DNA from: Gaiellasilicea sp033857955
GTDB taxonomy: Bacteria > Actinomycetota > Thermoleophilia > Gaiellales > Gaiellaceae
Assembly: GCA_033857955.1 (NCBI GenBank)
Contig: JAWVCW010000008.1
Location: 1 to 64,000, forward strand
Direction: 5' to 3'
DNA: 64,000 nt
Positions 1 to 7,754 of the stretch are shown here, in pieces (position 1 is the stretch's first letter; the number at the start of each line of letters is the position of its first letter). Below the pieces are notes generated by a model. The model was given only the letters and a program-made list of their open reading frames with translations, did not search any database and had not been told where the DNA came from. A program made the position numbers and the translations under genes.

Positions 1-12
1 GCCGCGAGCCTC

Positions 13-35
13 CCAAGTAACGGACTGTTACTTGG
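13..35. repeat. 23-bp palindrome, symmetric copy 1
   Basis: Arms CCAAGTAAC and GTTACTTGG face each other across a 5-base centre. The symmetry continues outwards (GCGAGCCT / AGGCTCGC), giving 18-bp arms from 5 to 42. On both strands the arm reads in frame as ...CCC AAG TAA, so it could supply the stop codon of a gene entering from the left. It is one of four copies in the window (others at 88-110, 7677-7699 and 7732-7754). Confidence 0.85.
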
Positions 36-87
36 GAGGCTCGCGCGGCGGCGGGATGAGACGTTCGCGACGTCCGCGCGAGGCGGA

Positions 88-110
88 CCTTGCAACAGAC
101 TGTTACTTGG
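88..110. repeat. 23-bp palindrome, asymmetric copy 2
   Basis: Read on the minus strand this matches the copy at 7677-7699 at 22 of 23 positions. The outer part of one arm is not self-complementary (CCTTG opposite CTTGG). It lies 52 bp after the symmetric copy 1. Confidence 0.75.
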
Positions 111-119
111 CTCGTCCGG

Positions 120-204
120 GCGATGACGTTCCTTCACCGTCACCGAGGGCTCGTTCCCTATCTGCTGCTGGCTCCGGGCCTCGCGTGGCTCGCGATCTTC
201 TTCG
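120..204 (+). repeat. 85-bp direct repeat, first copy
   Basis: These 85 bases are identical to 347-431, offset 227 bp. They cover the start codon and first 27 codons of the downstream permease gene. The repeat is interrupted by the 142-bp segment 205-346. Either a duplication accompanied an insertion, or it is an assembly artefact. Confidence 0.95.
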
Positions 205-353
205 CGCTACGTGGGGGAACCCAGGGTTCCCCCTCGAACCCCCTCCTTCGTCGCGGCGCAAACCATGACGGGGCGGGCCTCCCGGCCGGCAAGGCCGGCC
301 TCCGGCCGCGAAGCGCGTCTCGGGCACCGGCGGAGAAACGGCAAGAGCGATGA
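123..353 (+). pseudogene. Truncated duplicate of the PotB N-terminus
   Basis: The frame opens at the duplicated ATG and repeats the first 27 permease residues. It then runs into arginine- and proline-rich sequence of the inserted segment and stops after 76 codons. The final TGA (351-353) overlaps the intact permease ATG (350-352) in an ATGA junction, so translation of this decoy could couple to the real gene. The first transmembrane helix is the only meaningful part. I read it as a by-product of the duplication rather than a functional protein. Confidence 0.6.
205..346. other. 142-bp inserted hairpin-rich segment
   Basis: This segment lies between the two 85-bp repeats. It holds a perfect inverted repeat, GGGGGAACCC / GGGTTCCCCC at 213-233 with a one-base centre. 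A second, GGCCGGC / GCCGGCC, lies at 284-300. No gene is seen. It looks like a REP/BIME-type or other non-autonomous repeat, but no second copy exists in the window to confirm this. Confidence 0.55.
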
Positions 354-431
354 CGTTCCTTCACCGTCACCGAGGGCTCGTTCCCTATCTGCTGCTGGCT
401 CCGGGCCTCGCGTGGCTCGCGATCTTCTTCG
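347..431 (+). repeat. 85-bp direct repeat, second copy
   Basis: This is the second copy of the 120-204 repeat. It forms the authentic 5' end of the permease gene: the reading frame continues past it into a complete transporter subunit. Confidence 0.95.
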
Positions 432-1207
432 TCGTGCCGCTCGCGGTGCTCGGCTACCAGTCGCTCCAGACCGGCTCGTTCGACTTCGGTTACGTCTTCG
501 ACTGGAACTTCGGCAACTACTGGCATGCGATCGACCGCTACCACGCGCACCTGGAGCGATCGCTGATCTACGCCGGGCTCGCGACCCTGATCGCACTCGT
601 CGTCAGCTACCCCCTCGTGTACTGGATCGCGTTCCGGGGCGGCCGCTGGAAGAACCTCTTCCTGCTGGCGATCATCGCGCCGTTCTTCGTCACCTATCTG
701 ATCCGCACGCTCGCCTGGCAGTCGATCCTCTCCGACTCGGGCTTCGTGCTCGACGTCCTGCGCACGCTCGGGGTCGTCAAAGAGGGCGGCCGCGTCCTTG
801 CGACTCCGACCGCCGTGGTTGCGGGTCTCACGTACAACTTCCTGCCGTTCATGGCGCTGCCGCTCTACGTCGCGCTCGAGGCAATCGACCCGCGGCTGCT
901 GGAGGCGGCACAGGATCTCTACGCGAGCAAGGCACGCACCTTTCTCCGCGTCACGCTGCCGCTCTCTCTGCCCGGCGTCTTCGCGGGCACGCTGCTCACG
1001 TTCATCCCGGCTGCGGGCGACTTCATCAACGCGCAGCTGCTCGGGACGCCGCGCGAGCACATGATCGGGAACGTGATCCAGTCCAAGTTCCTCGAGCTGA
1101 TCGACTACCCGGCGGCCGCCTCGCTCTCGTTCGTCCTGATGGCTGCGATCATCGTCCTCGTCGCGATCTACGCCCGGTCGCTCGGTACCGAGAAGCTGAC
1201 CGGATGA
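350..1207 (+). CDS. potB: Spermidine/putrescine-type ABC transporter permease (PotB-like)
   Basis: Inner-membrane subunit of a polyamine-family importer. The 285-residue protein has about six hydrophobic helices, beginning with one at residues 10-30. The cytoplasmic EAA loop (EAAQDLYASKARTFL, about residue 184 onward, followed by the usual G of LPLSLPG) contacts the ATPase. Length and motifs match PotB/PotH. The ATG at 350 is the start because the family N-terminus begins there; the same N-terminus is duplicated upstream. The next permease starts inside its stop codon. The ATPase (PotA) and binding protein (PotD) are not in the window and are presumably to the left. Substrate is inferred from family and the adjacent aminotransferase. 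Confidence 0.9.
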   Translation: MTFLHRHRGLVPYLLLAPGLAWLAIFFVVPLAVLGYQSLQTGSFDFGYVFDWNFGNYWHAIDRYHAHLERSLIYAGLATLIALVVSYPLVYWIAFRGGRWKNLFLLAIIAPFFVTYLIRTLAWQSILSDSGFVLDVLRTLGVVKEGGRVLATPTAVVAGLTYNFLPFMALPLYVALEAIDPRLLEAAQDLYASKARTFLRVTLPLSLPGVFAGTLLTFIPAAGDFINAQLLGTPREHMIGNVIQSKFLELIDYPAAASLSFVLMAAIIVLVAIYARSLGTEKLTG

Positions 1208-1998
1208 CGGCCGTGATCCGCCGCCATGCGCTGACCGCGTACGCGCTGCTCGGCTTCACCTACCTGCTGCTCCCGATCGCGGTCGTGATCGCGTTCTCGT
1301 TCAACGACCCGGCCGGGCGCTTCAACTACACCTGGCAGGGCTTCACGCTCGACCACTGGGTCCACTGGAACTCCGTGCCGGGGCTCGCGCACTCGATGGT
1401 GCTCTCGATCCAGATCGCGGCGATCTCGAGCGTCGTGGCGACCGTTCTCGGCACCCTGATCGCGCTCGCGCTCGTTCGCTACGGCTTCCGCGGGCGGAGC
1501 GCGACGAACCTGCTCGTCTTCCTGCCGATGTCCACGCCCGAGATCGTGCTCGGCGCCTCGCTGCTGACGCTCTTCCTGCAGCTGAAGGTTCCGACCGGCT
1601 TCCTGACGATCGTGATCGCGCACGTGATGTTCATCATCAGCTATGCCGTGGTGACCGTGAAAGCACGGTTGATCGGCTTCGACCGGCACCTCGAGGAGGC
1701 GGCGATGGACCTCGGAGCCGACGAGTGGACGACGTTCCGCAAGGTGACGCTGCCCCTGATCGCGCCCGCAATCCTCTCGGCGCTCCTGCTCGGCTTCGCA
1801 CTCTCGGTCGACGACTTCGTGATCACCTACTTCAACTCGGGCTCGGTGACCACGTTCCCGCTGTTCGTCTGGGGCGCAGCGCGGGTCGGGGCGCCACCGC
1901 AGGTCAACGTTCTCGCCACCGCGATCTTCGTGCTCGCGTTCACCGTCGCCGTCTCCAACGTCGTCATCCAGAACCGCCGAGCAAAAGGAGCCGTATGA
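1204..1998 (+). CDS. potC: Spermidine/putrescine-type ABC transporter permease (PotC-like)
   Basis: Second membrane subunit of the importer, 264 residues with about six helices. The EAA motif (EEAAMDLGADEWTTF) is followed by the conserved LPLIAPAI segment. The ATG at 1204 overlaps the potB stop (ATGA), and the gene in turn overlaps the aminotransferase start by the same arrangement, so all three are one translationally coupled operon. The C-terminus is basic (NRRAKGAV), as expected for a cytoplasmic end. Family assignment is firm; polyamine specificity is inferred. Confidence 0.9.
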   Translation: MTAVIRRHALTAYALLGFTYLLLPIAVVIAFSFNDPAGRFNYTWQGFTLDHWVHWNSVPGLAHSMVLSIQIAAISSVVATVLGTLIALALVRYGFRGRSATNLLVFLPMSTPEIVLGASLLTLFLQLKVPTGFLTIVIAHVMFIISYAVVTVKARLIGFDRHLEEAAMDLGADEWTTFRKVTLPLIAPAILSALLLGFALSVDDFVITYFNSGSVTTFPLFVWGAARVGAPPQVNVLATAIFVLAFTVAVSNVVIQNRRAKGAV

Positions 1999-3431
1999 CC
2001 CTCGACCTCCAGCAGGCCGCGAGAGACCACCTCTGGCTGCATTTCACCCGCATGGGTGGCTACCGCGACGGCGAGGTCCCCGTGATCGTCAGCGGCGACG
2101 GCTGCTATCTGACCGACTCCAAGGGCAAGCGGTATCTCGACGCGCTCGCAGGCCTCTTCTCGGTCAACATCGGCTACGGCTTCGGCGAGGAGATGGGGCA
2201 GGCAGCGCTCGCGCAGATGCGCGAGCTGCCCTTCTACACCAACTGGTCGTACGCCCATCCGCGCGCGATCGAGCTCGCGAGCGAGATCGCATCGCTGGCG
2301 CCGGGCGACCTGAATCGCGTCTTCTTCGTCTCCGGCGGCTCGGAGGCGGTCGAGTCGGCGTGGAAGCTCGCGCGCCAGTACTACCTCGCGCGCGGCGGCA
2401 AGAAGGTCCCCTCGGGCGACACGCGCCGCGACGAGCGCGTCGGCACGCCGCCGCCCCGCAAGTACAAGGCGATCGCCCGGCAGATCGCCTACCACGGCAC
2501 GACGATGGGGGCGCTCTCGATCAACGGCATCCCCGCGCTGAAGGAGACCTTCGAGCCACTCGTGCCCGAGGTGCGGCACGTGAAGAACACCAACCGCTAC
2601 CACCGGCCGGTCGGGGAAACCGAGGCGGAGTTCACGGCGATGCTGCTGGAGGATCTCGAGGAGGCGATCCTCGCGATGGGCCCCGAGACGATCTGCCTCG
2701 TCCACATGGAGCCCGTGCAGAATGCGGGCGGCGCCTTCACGCCGCCGGAGGGCTACTGGCGCGGCATTCGGGAGCTCTGCGACCGGTACGACATCCTGCT
2801 CTCGGCCGACGAGGTGATCACCGCCTTCGGCCGCGTCGGCCACTGGTTCGCCTCCGAGCGCTTCGACATCCGGCCGGACATCGTCTGCTGCGCCAAGGGT
2901 CTCTCGTCCTCGTACGCCGCCATCGGTGCGGTCATCGTGAGCGACAAGGTGGCCGAGCCGTTCCTCGAGGGAGCGTCGATGTACTCGCACGGCATCACGT
3001 TCGGCGGCCACCCGGTCATGTCCGCGATCGCGCTGAAGAACATCGAGATCATGAAGCGCGAGAAGATCCTGGAGCGGGTGCTCGGGAACGAGGACGCATT
3101 CCGCTCGACGCTCGAGACGCTGCTCGACCTGCCGATCGTGGGCGACGTGCGCGGGACGGGATACTTCTACGCGATCGAGCTCGTCAAGAACAAGGAGACG
3201 CGCGAGTCGTTCTCCGACGAGGAATGCGAAACCCTCCTGCGCGGCTACCTCTCCGGCGCCCTCTTCGAGCGAGGCTTGATCTGCCGCGCCGACGACCGCG
3301 GCGACCCCGTGATCCAGATCTCACCGCCGCTCGTGGCGGGCCAGGCGGAGTTCGATGAGATGGTCGGCATTCTCGGCGAGGTGCTCGACGAGGCCGGCAA
3401 GCGAATGGTCACGGAGCCGGCGACGGCATAA
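1995..3431 (+). CDS. Class III PLP-dependent aminotransferase (omega-amino acid / putrescine type)
   Basis: Transfers an amino group from an omega-amino acid or diamine to pyruvate or 2-oxoglutarate. PLP-binding Lys301 lies in CAKGLSSSY. The preceding acidic segment LLSADEVITAFGR supplies the Asp that contacts the cofactor ring. AAAGGAG at 1984-1990 is a strong ribosome site five bases from the ATG at 1995, which overlaps the potC stop. With polyamine permeases in the same operon, catabolism of an imported putrescine-like amine is plausible. Residues about 138-155 (GDTRRDERVG...) look like an in-frame insertion: related enzymes usually pass directly from the helix into the YKAIAR segment. The 478-residue length is slightly above family norm for that reason. 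Confidence 0.88.
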   Translation: MTLDLQQAARDHLWLHFTRMGGYRDGEVPVIVSGDGCYLTDSKGKRYLDALAGLFSVNIGYGFGEEMGQAALAQMRELPFYTNWSYAHPRAIELASEIASLAPGDLNRVFFVSGGSEAVESAWKLARQYYLARGGKKVPSGDTRRDERVGTPPPRKYKAIARQIAYHGTTMGALSINGIPALKETFEPLVPEVRHVKNTNRYHRPVGETEAEFTAMLLEDLEEAILAMGPETICLVHMEPVQNAGGAFTPPEGYWRGIRELCDRYDILLSADEVITAFGRVGHWFASERFDIRPDIVCCAKGLSSSYAAIGAVIVSDKVAEPFLEGASMYSHGITFGGHPVMSAIALKNIEIMKREKILERVLGNEDAFRSTLETLLDLPIVGDVRGTGYFYAIELVKNKETRESFSDEECETLLRGYLSGALFERGLICRADDRGDPVIQISPPLVAGQAEFDEMVGILGEVLDEAGKRMVTEPATA

Positions 3432-3437
3432 AAAGGT

Positions 3438-3449
3438 GCGGTTAACCGC
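3438..3449. promoter_or_regulatory. 12-bp palindrome upstream of the exporter operon
   Basis: GCGGTTAACCGC is a perfect palindrome seven bases after the aminotransferase stop and 54 bases before the next start. It could be an operator for a dimeric repressor or part of a weak terminator. No regulator gene is adjacent, so the role is unknown. Confidence 0.35.
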
Positions 3450-3503
3450 CCTGTCACTGCCTCGGCCTACCGGTACTGTCGGGGAACTGTCCAGGGAGGT
3501 CAG

Positions 3504-4247
3504 ATGGAGAACGGAAACTCGGGCGCGGTTGTCGTCGCCGGCGACGTCGCGCGCAGGTACGGCGAAGGTGACACCGCGGTCGACGCGCTGCGGGGCGTCT
3601 CGCTCGAGGTGGCGAAGGGCAATCTGACCGCGGTCATGGGCCCTTCGGGCTCGGGCAAGTCGACGCTGATGCACATCCTCGCGGGGCTCGACAAGCCGAC
3701 GTCCGGCACCGTCACCGTCTCGGGCACCGAGATCACGACGCTGAAGGACTCCGATCTGACCAAGCTGCGTCGCCGCCACATCGGCTTCGTCTTCCAGTTC
3801 TTCAACCTGCTGCCGATGCTGACGGCCGAGGAGAACATCACGCTGCCGCTTTCGATCGCCGGCGAGAAGCCCGATCCCGAGTTCTTCCGCGGCCTGATCG
3901 ACAAGGTCGGCCTGGCCGACCGCCTCCATCACCGGCCCTCCGAGCTCTCAGGAGGCCAGCAGCAGCGCGTCGCGATCGCGCGCGCGCTCGTGTCGAGGCC
4001 CACGGTGCTCTTCGCGGACGAGCCGACCGGCAACCTCGACTCCGCCACCGGCTCCGAGATCCTGGCGCTGATGCGCGACTCGGTCGATTCCTACGGACAG
4101 ACGACCGTGATGGTCACGCACGAGCCGCGCGCCGCCGCGATCGCCGACCGGATCCTCTTCCTCGCAGACGGCCTGATCGTTCGCGACCTCCCGGGTGCGA
4201 GTCAGGCAGAAGTGCTCGCGACACTGACCGAGATCGCCGCCGCTTGA
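3504..4247 (+). CDS. ABC transporter ATPase of the LolD/MacB family
   Basis: ATP-hydrolysing subunit that pairs with the FtsX-type permease encoded next. Walker A GPSGSGKST lies at residues 46-54, the Q-loop in FVFQFFNLLP, the signature LSGGQQQRVAIARAL from about residue 148, and Walker B in VLFADEPTGNLDS. The final switch histidine is in VTHEPR. GGGAGG lies six bases upstream of the ATG. Length (247) is normal. Such pairs export lipoproteins, peptides or antibiotics, or act as mechanotransmitters; the substrate here cannot be told from sequence. Confidence 0.92.
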   Translation: MENGNSGAVVVAGDVARRYGEGDTAVDALRGVSLEVAKGNLTAVMGPSGSGKSTLMHILAGLDKPTSGTVTVSGTEITTLKDSDLTKLRRRHIGFVFQFFNLLPMLTAEENITLPLSIAGEKPDPEFFRGLIDKVGLADRLHHRPSELSGGQQQRVAIARALVSRPTVLFADEPTGNLDSATGSEILALMRDSVDSYGQTTVMVTHEPRAAAIADRILFLADGLIVRDLPGASQAEVLATLTEIAAA

Positions 4248-6799
4248 CCAAGTTTGCTCTCAAGGGGCTGCTCGGCCGCAAGCTTCGGACCGCGCTGACG
4301 GCATTCGCGATCGTGCTGGGCGTCGCGATGGTGAGCGGCACCTTCGTCCTCACCGACTCGATCGACAAGGCGTTCGACTCGATCTTCACCGACGTCCGCA
4401 AGGGCTCGAACGTGATCGTCAGCGGCAAGGCGGCGTTCGACCTGACCGACGGGAGCGGAACGACACCGCCGCCGTTCGACGAGCAGCTGCTCCGGCGCGT
4501 TCGGGCGGTCGACGGGGTGCGTCTCGCGGAAGGCAGCGTCGACAGCGAGACGACGATCCTGGTCGACAAGAAGGGCAAGGCGATCGTCGGCAACGCACCG
4601 AGCCTGGGCTTTGCGATCGCCGACGGTGAGTCTCCGTTCAACCCCCTGACGCTCGTCGAGGGCGCCTGGCCCGGCGCCGGAGAAGTCGTGATCGACAAGG
4701 CGACGGCCGAGTCGAAGGACTTCAAGGTCGGGGACACGATCGGCGTGCAGGCGGAGGGGCCGGTTCGCAAGATGCGGATCTCCGGGATCATCCTCTTCGG
4801 GTCGGTGGCGACGATCGGCGATGCGACGCTCGCCGGCTTCGATCTCCCGACGGCGCAGGAGCTCTTCAACAAACGGGGCAAGCTCGACGAGATTGCGGTC
4901 GCAGCCGAGCCCGGCGTCCCGGATCCGGAGCTGCTCGCTTCCATCGAAGCTGTCCTTCCCCCGCAGACGCAGGCGCGCCTGGCCAGCGAGGAAGTCGCCT
5001 CCGATGCCGAAGAGACGAATCAGTTCATCTCGGGTCTTCAGATCTTCCTCCTGGCGTTCGGAGGCATCGCGCTGTTCGTCGGCAGCTTCGTGATCGCCAA
5101 CTCGCTCTCGATCACGATCGCGCAGCGCACGCGGGAGCTCGCAACGATCCGGACGCTGGGCGCTTCACGTCGCCAGGTCCTGGGCTCGATCATCCTCGAG
5201 GCGCTCGTGATCGGCAGCGTCGCGGCCATCGTGGGCCTCTTCACTGGGCTTCTCCTCGCGAAGGGCCTGTTCCGGCTCTTCGATCTGTTCGGCTTCACGC
5301 TCCCGAACCAGGGCCTCCTGCTCGAGAACCGAACGATCGTCGCCTGTCTGGTCGTCGGGATCCTCGTGACCCTGCTCGCGAGCCTGCGGCCGGCGATCCG
5401 TGCGACTCGCGTGCCTCCGATCGCGGCCGTGCGCGAAGGCGCGACGCTGCCTGAGTCCCGCTTCGCCCGCTTCCGGACCGTCGGCTCGCTCGGACTGACC
5501 GCGCTCGGCTTCGTCTCGTTCGTCTACGGCATCTTCGGTAGCGGGCTCGGCACCAAGCAGGTCCTCACCTGGATGGGCCTCGGAGCCCTCCTCATCTTCC
5601 TGGGCGTGGCTCTCTTCGCGGTGCGGATCGTCCGGCCGCTCGCAGCCTGGCTCGGCTGGCCCGCGGCGCGTCTCGGCGGAGCCGCCGGAACGCTCGCACG
5701 AGACAACGCGCGCCGAAATCCGCAGCGAACCGCATCGACCGCAGCCGCGCTGATGATCGGGCTGGCCCTCGTCACCCTGGTGGCCACGCTGGCCGCAGGG
5801 ATCACGACGACGTTCCGCAGCGCAGTAGACGGCATCTTCACGTCGGACTACGCGATCACCGCTCAGAACCAGTTCTCGCCGATACCCACGTCGGTCGGGG
5901 AAGCGGCGGCCAAGGCTCGCGGCATCGACGCCATCTCCAGCACTCGCACCGGTGAGGCGCGGATCTTCGACAAGACCGAGCTCGTGACCGCGGTCGAGCC
6001 GGACACCGGCAAGGTCCTGACCGTCGAGTGGACGCAGGGGTCGCAGGCGGTGTTCGGGCAGCTCGGCGCGGACGGCGCGTTTGTCGACGACGACTACGCA
6101 AAGGATCACGGTCTGCGCATCGGGTCGGAGATCTCCGTCCAGGTGCCGTCGGGCAACCGCATCGTGCTCAGGGTGAAGGGGATCTTCAAGCCGCCGGCCG
6201 GAGGATCGCCGTTCGGGCGGGTGACCTTCTCGAGCGCGACCTTCGACCGCGAGTACGACTCGCCCCGGAACCTCTACACATTCGTGCAGATGCGCGGCGG
6301 CGACGCGGCGGCAAACACCAAGGCGCTGAAGGCAGCCGTCGCCGGCTTCCCGAACGCGAAAGTGCAGACCCGGGACCAGTTCGTCGAGAACCAGATGGCG
6401 CCGATCAACCGCATCCTGATCGTCTTCTACGTCCTACTTCTGCTGTCCGTGATCGTGAGCGTCTTCGGGATCGTGAACACCCTCGTGCTGACGGTGTTCG
6501 AGCGGACCCGGGAGCTCGGGATGCTCCGGGCGGTCGGGATGACGCGGCGGCAGGTGCGACGGATGATCCGGCACGAGAGCGTGATCACGGCCTTGATCGG
6601 CGGCGTGCTCGGGATCGTGTTGGGAATCGTCATCGGCGGCCTGTTGATCGCGCGCGTCGACTTCATCGAGTTCTCCTTGCCGCTCGGGCAGCTGATCCTG
6701 ATCGGGGTCCTGACGATTCTCGTCGGGATCCTCGCCGCGATCTTCCCGGCGCGCCGTGCGGCCAAGCTCGATCCGTTGCAGGCACTCCAGTACGAATAG
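4244..6799 (+). CDS. FtsX-like ABC permease with two FtsX domains
   Basis: Membrane partner of the preceding ATPase, 851 residues. A first helix lies at about 13-35, followed by an extracytoplasmic MacB-type periplasmic domain to about 260. Three helices follow at about 265-385, then central helices, a second extracytoplasmic domain, and three C-terminal helices at about 725-840. Two FtsX domains in one chain is the usual actinobacterial arrangement. The start is TTG at 4244 overlapping the ATPase stop (TTGA); no ATG lies nearby and the LRTALTAFAIVLGV N-terminus is typical. The operon is a self-contained exporter of unknown cargo. Confidence 0.9.
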   Translation: MTKFALKGLLGRKLRTALTAFAIVLGVAMVSGTFVLTDSIDKAFDSIFTDVRKGSNVIVSGKAAFDLTDGSGTTPPPFDEQLLRRVRAVDGVRLAEGSVDSETTILVDKKGKAIVGNAPSLGFAIADGESPFNPLTLVEGAWPGAGEVVIDKATAESKDFKVGDTIGVQAEGPVRKMRISGIILFGSVATIGDATLAGFDLPTAQELFNKRGKLDEIAVAAEPGVPDPELLASIEAVLPPQTQARLASEEVASDAEETNQFISGLQIFLLAFGGIALFVGSFVIANSLSITIAQRTRELATIRTLGASRRQVLGSIILEALVIGSVAAIVGLFTGLLLAKGLFRLFDLFGFTLPNQGLLLENRTIVACLVVGILVTLLASLRPAIRATRVPPIAAVREGATLPESRFARFRTVGSLGLTALGFVSFVYGIFGSGLGTKQVLTWMGLGALLIFLGVALFAVRIVRPLAAWLGWPAARLGGAAGTLARDNARRNPQRTASTAAALMIGLALVTLVATLAAGITTTFRSAVDGIFTSDYAITAQNQFSPIPTSVGEAAAKARGIDAISSTRTGEARIFDKTELVTAVEPDTGKVLTVEWTQGSQAVFGQLGADGAFVDDDYAKDHGLRIGSEISVQVPSGNRIVLRVKGIFKPPAGGSPFGRVTFSSATFDREYDSPRNLYTFVQMRGGDAAANTKALKAAVAGFPNAKVQTRDQFVENQMAPINRILIVFYVLLLLSVIVSVFGIVNTLVLTVFERTRELGMLRAVGMTRRQVRRMIRHESVITALIGGVLGIVLGIVIGGLLIARVDFIEFSLPLGQLILIGVLTILVGILAAIFPARRAAKLDPLQALQYE

Positions 6800-6802
6800 G
6801 CT
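6797..6802 (+). promoter_or_regulatory. Candidate -10 element, leaderless promoter
   Basis: TAGGCT begins on the stop codon of the permease gene and ends exactly six bases before the GTG start of the lyase gene. The same TANNNT-N6/7-start arrangement recurs at other operon-first genes in the window. No Shine-Dalgarno site is visible. Confidence 0.5.
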
Positions 6803-6808
6803 CGCGGC

Positions 6809-7684
6809 GTGCGCGTCACGCTCTGCGACGTCGGGCCCCGCGACGGGCTCCAGAACGAGCCGGAGGCGCTCGCTCCCCAGGTTCGCGCCGAGCTCGTTCG
6901 TCGCCTCGCGGCGGCCGGTCTCCCTCGCGTCGAGGCGGTCAGCTTCGTCAGTGACGAGCGTGTGCCGCAGATGGCGGGTGCGGAGGAGGTCGTCGCCGCG
7001 GTCGGCGACGTTCAGGCCGAGCTCTCCGGGCTCGTCCTGAACGAGCGCGGCTGGGAGCGCCTCGCCGCGACCCCACTCGACCGCGTCAACGTCACGCTCG
7101 CGGCGACCGAGTCCTTCAACCAGCGCAACGGGAACGCGTCCCTGGATGAGGCGACGGCTCGGGTCGAGCGGATCCTCGTCGCGGCCGACCGGCCGTCCAC
7201 CGCCACGATCAGCGTCGCGTTCGGCTGTCCGTTCGAAGGCGAGGTCGACCCGGGCGTCGTCGCAGACCTCGCAGAACGGCTCGTCGCTGCGGGTGCCGGC
7301 GAGATCGTCCTCGCGGACACGATCGGGGTGGCGACGCCGCGACCGGTCAAACGGCTCGTCGAACGCGTGTCCATCCTCGGCGCCCCGATCGGCGGCCACT
7401 TCCACGACACGCGACACACCGGCGTCGCCAACGCGTGGGCAGCGGTCGAGGCGGGCGCGGCCTTGCTCGACGCGTCCGTCGGCGGTCTCGGGGGGTGCCC
7501 GTTCGCGCCGCGCGCCACGGGGAACGTCGCCACCGAAGATGTCCTCTACGTGCTCGAACGTGAAGGGGTCGAGACGGGCGTCGACCTCGGGGCCCTGATC
7601 GCGGTGGCGAAATGGCTCGAGGAGTTGCTCGGCCGCGAGCTACCGGGCCGCGTCTACCGAGCCGGCCCCTTCCGGGCCAAGTAA
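6809..7684 (+). CDS. Hydroxymethylglutaryl-CoA lyase family protein
   Basis: Aldolase of the HMGL/DRE-TIM class, which cleaves 3-hydroxy-3-methylglutaryl-CoA to acetyl-CoA and acetoacetate in leucine or terpenoid breakdown. The N-terminal DVGPRDGLQNE motif provides the metal-binding Asp and catalytic Arg. GGHFHDTRHTG carries metal-binding histidines, and GGLGGCPFAPRATGN holds the catalytic Cys loop. Length 291 fits the bacterial enzyme. GTG is chosen because the family N-terminus starts there. The stop codon (AAG TAA) lies inside palindrome copy 3. Confidence 0.9.
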   Translation: MRVTLCDVGPRDGLQNEPEALAPQVRAELVRRLAAAGLPRVEAVSFVSDERVPQMAGAEEVVAAVGDVQAELSGLVLNERGWERLAATPLDRVNVTLAATESFNQRNGNASLDEATARVERILVAADRPSTATISVAFGCPFEGEVDPGVVADLAERLVAAGAGEIVLADTIGVATPRPVKRLVERVSILGAPIGGHFHDTRHTGVANAWAAVEAGAALLDASVGGLGGCPFAPRATGNVATEDVLYVLEREGVETGVDLGALIAVAKWLEELLGRELPGRVYRAGPFRAK

Positions 7685-7699
7685 CAGTCTGTTACAAGG
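7677..7699. repeat. 23-bp palindrome, asymmetric copy 3
   Basis: CCAAGTAACAG plus T plus CTGTTACAAGG. It supplies the last sense codon and TAA stop of the HMG-CoA lyase gene. It matches the reverse complement of the copy at 88-110 at 22 of 23 positions, so the pairs at the two ends are in mirror orientation. Confidence 0.8.
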
Positions 7700-7731
7700 C
7701 TCGTCTTGCTCAGGAACAGGCGTGGTGTTCG

Positions 7732-7754
7732 CCAAGTAACAGTCTGTTACTTGG
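7732..7754. repeat. 23-bp palindrome, symmetric copy 4
   Basis: Perfect 11-bp arms CCAAGTAACAG / CTGTTACTTGG around a single T. On the minus strand it encodes the last Lys codon and TAA stop of the CoA-transferase gene. It may act as a bidirectional terminator between the convergent genes, although there is no T-tract. Confidence 0.85.

Noticed and set aside
158..1060. 300-codon minus-strand frame opposite potB
   Set aside because: Highly charged, low-complexity antisense shadow of the permease gene, with no family motifs.
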